A model generated the notes under the pieces. It was not told the DNA's origin and made no database searches. It saw nothing but the letters and a program-made list of their open reading frames with translations. A stretch of DNA of 10,215 bases from Pseudomonadota bacterium (lineage in GTDB: Bacteria; Pseudomonadota; Alphaproteobacteria; Rhizobiales; Xanthobacteraceae), in NCBI GenBank assembly GCA_021779635.1, contig JAJYAH010000021.1, forward strand, positions 1 through 10,215, read 5' to 3'. Positions 5,705 to 10,215 of the stretch are shown one piece after another. Within the stretch, counting starts at the first letter, position 1. Each line of letters starts with the position of its first letter. The position numbers and the translations under genes are program-made.

Positions 5705-6718
5705 ATGACCGTGCTTGTCACCGGCGGCGCCGGCTACATTGGAAGTCACATGGTTCAGGCGCTGGTGGAAGCCGGCGAAAGCGTCGTGGTGATCGACAAC
5801 CTGTCCACCGGATTTTCGGCATTCCTGCCCGAAGGCGTTCCGCTGTTCATCGGCGATGCGGCGGATGAGAATCTGGTCGAGGGCGTGATCGCCGCCCACG
5901 GCGTCGAGAGCGTGATTCATTTTGCCGGCTCGGTGGTGGTGCCGGAATCGATGCGCGATCCGCTCGCCTATTACCGCAACAACACCATGACGACGCGCAG
6001 CCTGTTGAACGCCGTGGTGAAATGCGGCGTCAGCCGTTTCATCTTTTCGTCGACCGCGGCCGTATACGGCAATCCGGATCAGATGCCGGTGCCCGAGAAC
6101 GCGCCGACGCGGCCGCTGTCGCCTTACGGCTCCTCGAAGCTGATGACGGAAATCATGCTGCATGACGTCGCCTCCGCGCACGGCATGAATTACGTCGTGC
6201 TGCGCTACTTCAATGTCGCGGGCGCCGATCCCTTGGCGCGCATCGGGCTTGCGACCACGGGTGCGACCCATCTCCTGAAGATCGCGGTCGAGGCCGCCAC
6301 CGGGCAGCGCGCCAAGATCGAGGTGTTCGGCACCGACTATCCGACGCCGGACGGAAGCTGCATCCGGGATTTCATCCACGTCAGCGATCTGGCCCAGGCG
6401 CATCGCGCAGCATTGTCCTATCTGCGCGATGGCGGGACTTCGGCGACGCTGAATTGCGGTTATGGCCGCGGCTATTCAGTGCTCGAAACGATTGCGGCGG
6501 TGCGGCGCGTCTCCGGGCGCAATTTTGCAGTTCAACATGCCGCGCGCAGGCCCGGCGACATCACGACCATGGTCGCCGATACCAGCCGCATCCGCAGCAC
6601 GCTGGACTGGACGCCGCAATACGACGACCTCGAGACCATCGCCGCGCACGCGCTGGCGTGGGAAGAGAAATTGTTCCGCGAGCGCCACGGCGACCAGCAA
6701 CAGGCGGTGTCGGCCTAA
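5705..6718 (+). CDS. galE: GalE, UDP-glucose 4-epimerase
   Basis: Interconverts UDP-glucose and UDP-galactose with bound NAD+, supplying galactose (and often related sugars) for LPS, exopolysaccharide or capsule; cytoplasmic. The 337-residue extended SDR is the usual GalE length. Features: dinucleotide motif TGGAGYIGSH (6-15), DNLSTG (31-36), VIHFAGSVVVPES (70-82), the catalytic block FIFSSTAAVYG (112-122), the Y141-x3-K145 pair in SPYGSSK, LRYFNVAGAD (166-175), GTDYPTPDGSCIRDFIHVSDLA (209-230) and LNCGYGRGYSV (249-259). The start at 5705 gives the canonical MTVLVTGGAGYIGS; an in-frame ATG at 5693 would add four residues and cannot be excluded. The open frame extends far upstream only as a shadow of lpcC. 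It is divergent from lpcC and 201 bp ahead of the ABC exporter. A relaxed UDP-GlcNAc/GalNAc epimerase of the same family is possible. Confidence 0.93.
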   Translation: MTVLVTGGAGYIGSHMVQALVEAGESVVVIDNLSTGFSAFLPEGVPLFIGDAADENLVEGVIAAHGVESVIHFAGSVVVPESMRDPLAYYRNNTMTTRSLLNAVVKCGVSRFIFSSTAAVYGNPDQMPVPENAPTRPLSPYGSSKLMTEIMLHDVASAHGMNYVVLRYFNVAGADPLARIGLATTGATHLLKIAVEAATGQRAKIEVFGTDYPTPDGSCIRDFIHVSDLAQAHRAALSYLRDGGTSATLNCGYGRGYSVLETIAAVRRVSGRNFAVQHAARRPGDITTMVADTSRIRSTLDWTPQYDDLETIAAHALAWEEKLFRERHGDQQQAVSA

Positions 6719-6748
6719 AATCTCGTGCGGCGCAAGCCCTGATTTGGC

Positions 6749-6778
6749 TTGAAAAACCTGTCCATAGCGGGCACTAGA
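6749..6778 (+). promoter_or_regulatory. Candidate promoter for the ABC exporter
   Basis: TTGAAA at 6749-6754 is a good -35 match. At a 17-18 bp spacing, CACTAGA (6772-6778) could serve as a weak -10. It lies just after galE and ahead of a stable stem-loop (6801-6867), leaving a leader of roughly 130 nt. Judged by eye only; galE read-through could drive the exporter instead. Confidence 0.3.
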
Positions 6779-6800
6779 ACCCTCGAGAACCTTTGGATTT

Positions 6801-6867
6801 CTGGTGTCCTTTCGGGCGCGTCGAACGCGCGAGCCCGGTGCGGCGAATTCCGGATTCGGGACACCAG
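6801..6867 (+). other. Stem-loop structure in the leader of the ABC exporter
   Basis: CTGGTGTCC (6801-6809) pairs perfectly with GGACACCAG (6859-6867) over a 49-nt interior. The interior has its own hairpin GCGCG-TCGAA-CGCGC (6816-6830) and a smaller GAAT/ATTC hairpin near 6845-6857, giving a three-way-junction-like fold. It lies about 50 bp upstream of the exporter start. It could be an mRNA leader structure or a small RNA; I do not recognise a known riboswitch or RNA family. As DNA, the 9-bp arms could instead be a looped operator. Confidence 0.4.
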
Positions 6868-6919
6868 CTAACTCTGACGCGCGGGCAAATGCCTGTCCAG
6901 CGCCGTCAATGGAACGCGG

Positions 6920-8728
6920 ATGACCGAACTTCCAAAGAAAATCACCGACGATCCCTATGGCGCGGCGATCCTGATTCGCCGCCTTGTGATGGAGCAGGCT
7001 ACTGCCTATTGGCGGCGCTATCTCGTGGCCTTCGCGCTGATGGCGGTCTCGGCGGCGACCACCGCCGGATCGGCCTATCTGCTCGGACAGGTCATCAACC
7101 AGGCCTATGTCGACAAGAGTGTCCGCGGCATCGTGCTGCTGTCGGGGGTGGCCATCCTGATCTTCATGATCAAGGGTGCTGCGACTTACGGACATTCGGT
7201 GATCCTGTCGCAAATCAGCAACGCGATCCTCGCCAATAACCAGCGCCGGCTGTTCGCCAAGCTGATGAACGAAAGCGTCGCGTTCTTCTCGGAACGGCAT
7301 TCGTCCGAATTTCTCGCGCGCCTGACCGCCGGCGCGAATTCGGTGACGCAAGTACTGAGCCTGTTGATCAACGCGGTGGGACGCGATCTGCTGTCGCTGA
7401 TCGCCCTCGTCTTTGTGATGGTGACGCAGGACCCCTATATGGCGATCTTCGGCTTCCTGATTGCGCCGCCGGCCATGATCGTGCTTCGCAAGCTCGTCAA
7501 ACGGATCAGGGGGCTTGCGCACAATCAGTTCACCGGCACCGCAGACATCATGGAAACCATGCAGGAATCGCTGCAGGGCATTCGCACCGTCAAGGCCTTC
7601 ACGCTCGAACAGACCATGCGCGACCGCATCGACGCCAGCATCACGGCGGTCGAGCAAAACGCCAACAAGATGGCGCGCGTCTCCAACCGCTCCAGCCCGT
7701 TGATGGAAACACTCGGCGGTTTCGCGATCGCCGGCGCATTGATGTATGGCGGCTATCGCGTCGTCGCCATGGGCGCGACGCCGGGCCAGTTCTTTTCGTT
7801 CCTCACCGCATTTCTGCTCGCCTACGAGCCGGCCAAGCGTCTGGCGCGGCTTAACATCGAGTTGAACGGCAGCCTGATCGGCGCGCGCAAGCTGCTGGAG
7901 ATCGTCGATAGCCCGGCCAGCGAACCCGCCGATGACGACAAACCGGCATTGAAGCTGATCGATGCGCGGGTCGAATTGCGCGACGTGACATTCGCCTACC
8001 GCCCGAACGAGCCGATTCTCAACCGCATGAGCTTTGTCGCCGAGCCCGGAAAAGTCACCGCGCTGGTCGGCCCCTCCGGCGGCGGCAAATCGACGGTGCT
8101 GGCGCTGCTGTTGCGGCTGTATGAGGTGACTGACGGCGATATCCTGATCGACGGACAGGCCATTTCGAAAGTGTCGCGCGCATCGCTTCGTCACCAGACC
8201 GCTTATGTCGGGCAGGACGTCTATCTGTTCCGCGACACCATCGGACAGAACATCGCGTTCGGCAAATCCGGCGCCAGCCAGGCCGAGATAGTGGCCGCGG
8301 CCAAGGCGGCCTGCGCGCATGATTTCATCATGGGGTTTCCGCTCGGCTACGACACGCCGGTGGGCGAGCACGGCACCCAATTGTCCGGCGGCCAGCGTCA
8401 GCGCATCGCGGTTGCCCGCGCGCTGGTGAAGAACGCGCCGATCATCCTGCTCGACGAAGCGACCGCAGCCCTCGATTCGGAATCCGAAAAGCAGGTGCAG
8501 GAAGCGATCGAGCATCTTTGCCAGAACCGCACCACCATCGTCATCGCCCATCGCCTGCATACCATCATGCACGCCGACGCCATCCTGGTGGTCGAGGGCG
8601 GCGAGATCGTCGAGCGCGGACGGCATGACGATCTGCTGCGCCGCGGCGGCCGTTATGCCTCGTTCTTCCGCCTGCAACATCGCGACGCGGGGCCGCTGAC
8701 GCTGGCGCCGATCAGCGCAACCGCGTAA
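6920..8728 (+). CDS. MsbA-type ABC exporter (fused permease and ATPase)
   Basis: Half-transporter with an N-terminal membrane domain and a C-terminal ATPase, working as a homodimer in the inner membrane; the MsbA/lipid-exporter subgroup flips lipid A-core or other lipids. The 602-residue product has the usual six-helix plan: hydrophobic stretches at roughly 34-56, 70-90, 147-168, 172-190, 265-284 and 289-303, with coupling-helix sequence MQESLQGIRTVKAF (214-227). The ATPase shows the A-loop Tyr (Y360), Walker A GPSGGGKST (384-392), Q-loop Q432, signature LSGGQRQR (488-495), Walker B IILLDEA (508-514), D-loop ALDS and switch H544 in IAHRLH. All catalytic residues are intact. The ATG at 6920 overlaps a tiny upstream frame (ATG 6909, four codons) at ATGA. 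Between galE/lpcC and after the heptose genes, an LPS flippase role is the best guess, but substrate cannot be read from sequence; a glucan or peptide exporter is possible. Confidence 0.85.
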   Translation: MTELPKKITDDPYGAAILIRRLVMEQATAYWRRYLVAFALMAVSAATTAGSAYLLGQVINQAYVDKSVRGIVLLSGVAILIFMIKGAATYGHSVILSQISNAILANNQRRLFAKLMNESVAFFSERHSSEFLARLTAGANSVTQVLSLLINAVGRDLLSLIALVFVMVTQDPYMAIFGFLIAPPAMIVLRKLVKRIRGLAHNQFTGTADIMETMQESLQGIRTVKAFTLEQTMRDRIDASITAVEQNANKMARVSNRSSPLMETLGGFAIAGALMYGGYRVVAMGATPGQFFSFLTAFLLAYEPAKRLARLNIELNGSLIGARKLLEIVDSPASEPADDDKPALKLIDARVELRDVTFAYRPNEPILNRMSFVAEPGKVTALVGPSGGGKSTVLALLLRLYEVTDGDILIDGQAISKVSRASLRHQTAYVGQDVYLFRDTIGQNIAFGKSGASQAEIVAAAKAACAHDFIMGFPLGYDTPVGEHGTQLSGGQRQRIAVARALVKNAPIILLDEATAALDSESEKQVQEAIEHLCQNRTTIVIAHRLHTIMHADAILVVEGGEIVERGRHDDLLRRGGRYASFFRLQHRDAGPLTLAPISATA

Positions 8729-8773
8729 GCACTCCGTCGAATTCCGGTCCGCAACCCCCGCCCGAGATCGTCC

Positions 8774-9475
8774 ATGAACGCCAGCTCCTTTGTGATTCCC
8801 GCACCCCCACAGCCTTCGATCGCCGTCGCCGGCGACAGCAAATCATTTCCGGTTCGCCGCATCTGGTGCGTCGGCCGCAATTATCTCGAGCACATCCGGG
8901 AAATGGGCAATGACGAGCGGGCGCTGCCGTTTTTCTTCGCCAAGCATGCCGACATGATCGAGCCGGACGGCGCCACCATCCCCTACCCCCCGCTGACCAA
9001 GGATTTGCATCACGAAGTCGAGCTGATCGTGGCGATGAAGAGCGGCGGCCTCAACATTCCGGCCGACAAGGCCCACGAGCACATCTACGGCTATGGCGTC
9101 GGCATCGACCTCACGCGCCGCGATCTGCAACTGGCCGCGCGCAAGAAGGAGCGGCCTTGGGAAGTCGGTAAATCGTTCGACCATTCCGCGCCCTGCGGCG
9201 CGCTGCAGCCGGCCTCGAAAATCGGCCACCCGGCCCGGGGGCGGATCTGGCTTTCGGTCAACGGCACCGAACGACAGAGGGGCGACCTGACCGAGCTGAT
9301 CTGGAGCGTGCCGGAGATCATCGAGAAACTGTCGGAGCAGGTCGCGCTCGGCGCCGGCGATATCATCATGACGGGGACGCCGGCCGGGGTCGCCGCCCTC
9401 GCGCCCGGCGACAAAATAGAATGCGGGGTCGATGGCATCGGCACCCTGAAGGTGACGATCGGCCAGCCGGCATAG
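8774..9475 (+). CDS. Fumarylacetoacetate hydrolase (FAH) family protein, fumarylpyruvate hydrolase-like
   Basis: Member of the FAH superfamily of Mg/Mn-dependent hydrolases and decarboxylases acting on diketo or enol acids, commonly in aromatic or keto-acid breakdown; cytoplasmic. The 233-residue length fits the single-domain class (fumarylpyruvate hydrolase NagK, YcgM-like, human FAHD1-like). The FPVRRIWCVGRNYLEHIREMG opening (25-45) is typical. The metal triad is present as E81 and E83 in HHEVEL and D112 in GIDLTRRD, with the spacing seen in YcgM. VGKSFD (131-136) carries the conserved Lys, and GDIIMTGTPAGV (195-206) is the family's C-terminal signature. It starts 45 bp after the exporter on the same strand, so it may share its transcript, but no functional link to LPS is apparent. 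Fumarylpyruvate hydrolase, acylpyruvase and oxaloacetate decarboxylase cannot be told apart here. Confidence 0.88.
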   Translation: MNASSFVIPAPPQPSIAVAGDSKSFPVRRIWCVGRNYLEHIREMGNDERALPFFFAKHADMIEPDGATIPYPPLTKDLHHEVELIVAMKSGGLNIPADKAHEHIYGYGVGIDLTRRDLQLAARKKERPWEVGKSFDHSAPCGALQPASKIGHPARGRIWLSVNGTERQRGDLTELIWSVPEIIEKLSEQVALGAGDIIMTGTPAGVAALAPGDKIECGVDGIGTLKVTIGQPA

Positions 9476-9483
9476 CCGCCGCA

Positions 9484-9546
9484 GATCAGGCTCGGCGCCA
9501 AAACCTGTGCTTTGGAGCCCATTTTGGGGCCTTTTTTGGCCTGATC
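9484..9546 (+). terminator. Palindromic region with an intrinsic-terminator-like hairpin after the FAH gene
   Basis: GGAGCCC (9514-9520), loop ATTTT and GGGGCC (9526-9531) can form a GC hairpin with a small internal mismatch, followed directly by six T (9532-9537), the form of an intrinsic terminator. A larger stem encloses it: GATCAGGC (9484-9491) pairs with GCCTGATC (9539-9546), and CCAAAA (9498-9503) with TTTTGG (9522-9527). The inner and outer folds compete. The position, just after the FAH stop and before an independent sensor gene, fits termination. Confidence 0.55.
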
Positions 9547-9566
9547 GGGGACAAATTCGCAGTCCG

Positions 9567-9574
9567 TTAACCAT
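9567..9574 (+). promoter_or_regulatory. CtrA half-site-like motif upstream of the globin sensor gene
   Basis: TTAACCAT lies 50 bp upstream of the sensor ATG. This is the half-site form of the CtrA box known from alphaproteobacteria, where CtrA often controls motility and chemotaxis genes. There is no second TTAA at the full-site spacing. An 8-mer by itself is weak evidence; position and gene type raise it slightly. Confidence 0.3.
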
Positions 9575-9623
9575 AAGCACATTAGATAGGCAGGCCGCCA
9601 CGACCCTCGCATCGGAGCCGCCC

Positions 9624-10215
9624 ATGACCCCCGACTGGAACGCCATCCGTCTCGATTCGCTTCAGATCGACGACCAGGTGCGGGCGACCTTGCGCGAGAT
9701 GCGGCCGTTCTTCGCGAAGGCGATGCCAGGCATTCTGGCGCGGTTCTACGACCTGGTCCGGCAGCACGAGCCCGCCTGCGGCATCTTCAAGGATGGCGCG
9801 ATGCAGGAAGCGGTTCGCATGCAGTTGCATCACTGGGAGCTGATCGCCGCCGGTGATTTTGGCGCCGAATACCAGAACTCGGCGACACGGTTTTGCGAAC
9901 TCAACCAGCGCGCCGCGGTGGCGCCGCAATGGTATGTCGGCTGCCGCATGATGTTCATCTTCGACCAGTTGTTGAAGGCCGCCGAGAATGAAATCGTCAT
10001 TCCCCGCTACGGGCGGGCCGCGCAGGTCGCGCGCGACAAGAAGGCGCTGATGCTGTCCACCATCGCCAGGATCGTCATGCTGGACAACGAAAACTTCGTT
10101 GCGATCTATTTCGGCTCCAACCGCCAGATTCGCAAGAATACCATCGCGGACGCAAGCGAGCGTTTCCGCGTCATCATCACATCCCTCGCATCGGCTTCCA
10201 GCGAACTGGAAGGGA
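9624..10215 (+). CDS. Globin-coupled sensor, probably a soluble methyl-accepting chemotaxis protein, 3' part beyond window
   Basis: N-terminal 197 residues of a protein whose first ~165 residues form a protoglobin (globin-coupled sensor) domain, which in the family binds haem and senses oxygen. Visible landmarks: LREMRPFFAKAMPGILARFYDLV (23-45, helix A/B type), MQLHHWELIAAGDFGAEY (66-83) and the F-helix turn VAPQWYVGCRMM (99-110). Aligned without gaps on HW and PxWYxG, the proximal haem-ligand His falls at N94 (ELNQRAAVAP), so canonical haem ligation is missing; nearby H69 and H70 are at the HW motif, not the ligand site. No signal peptide or membrane segment is seen. The tail ASERFRVIITSLASASSELEG resembles the linker into a methyl-accepting domain, but the output domain is off-window and could be something else. 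ATG 9624 has GGAG six bases upstream. Divided from the FAH gene by a terminator-like palindrome. Confidence 0.82.
   Translation, partial: MTPDWNAIRLDSLQIDDQVRATLREMRPFFAKAMPGILARFYDLVRQHEPACGIFKDGAMQEAVRMQLHHWELIAAGDFGAEYQNSATRFCELNQRAAVAPQWYVGCRMMFIFDQLLKAAENEIVIPRYGRAAQVARDKKALMLSTIARIVMLDNENFVAIYFGSNRQIRKNTIADASERFRVIITSLASASSELEG

Noticed and set aside
4511..6718. Single 735-codon open frame on the plus strand
   Set aside because: Only the last 337-341 codons are GalE. The earlier part is an antisense shadow of lpcC and of the intergenic gap, with Arg/His/Gln-rich, low-complexity translation typical of GC-rich shadows.
6909..6923. Four-codon frame (ATG GAA CGC GGA TGA) overlapping the exporter start at ATGA
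   Set aside because: Could be a translational-coupling leader, but a frame this short arises easily by chance and has no ribosome site of its own. Noted in the exporter entry only.
6476..8680. 734-codon open frame on the minus strand
   Set aside because: It lies antisense to galE and the ABC exporter, both of which have complete sets of family motifs. Its own translation has no recognisable domain and the composition of a reverse-frame shadow.
8843..9646. 267-codon minus-strand frame
   Set aside because: Antisense to the FAH-family gene and its terminator; the FAH frame has the intact metal triad and family signature.
1..10215. CRISPR array, tRNA, rRNA, phage or transposase genes
   Set aside because: I looked for regularly spaced direct repeats, cloverleaf arms with a TTC loop motif, and transposase or integrase motifs on both strands and found none.

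Overview
The window looks like chromosome of a GC-rich alphaproteobacterium of the Bradyrhizobium/Rhodopseudomonas group (Nitrobacteraceae). This rests on codon use, on protein sequences typical of that group (notably a rhizobial LpcC-type mannosyltransferase), and on intergenic repeats that I recognise from memory as multicopy in Bradyrhizobium. I could run no search, so the genus is an inference.

The left half is a lipopolysaccharide inner-core block. On the minus strand lie hldE (heptose-7-phosphate kinase domain only; the rest runs off the left edge) and, upstream of it, hldD (ADP-heptose 6-epimerase). Divergent from these, on the plus strand, are waaF (heptosyltransferase II type, GT9) and gmhA (sedoheptulose-7-phosphate isomerase). 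Together they cover isomerisation, kinase (plus the off-window adenylyltransferase half of HldE), epimerisation and transfer of heptose. GmhB and WaaC are not in the window.

Positions 3739-4522 hold no convincing gene. They carry a chain of about a dozen short hairpins (3755-4283), including a tandemly duplicated hairpin, followed by a precisely bounded 100-bp double-hairpin palindrome (4341-4440). Both look like dispersed genomic repeats, and the first could be transcribed as a structured RNA.

The middle has a second envelope group: lpcC (minus strand, GDP-mannose-dependent inner-core mannosyltransferase type), divergent galE (UDP-glucose 4-epimerase) and an MsbA-type ABC exporter. A heptose pathway next to LpcC, which in Rhizobium puts mannose where enteric cores have heptose, is the main biochemical puzzle of the region.

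The right end leaves envelope functions. An FAH-family hydrolase follows the exporter by 45 bp and ends in a palindromic terminator region. Then comes the start of a globin-coupled sensor, probably a soluble chemoreceptor, cut by the right edge. Its globin domain has Asn where the family has the proximal haem-binding His. I saw no tRNA, rRNA, CRISPR array, transposase or integrase.
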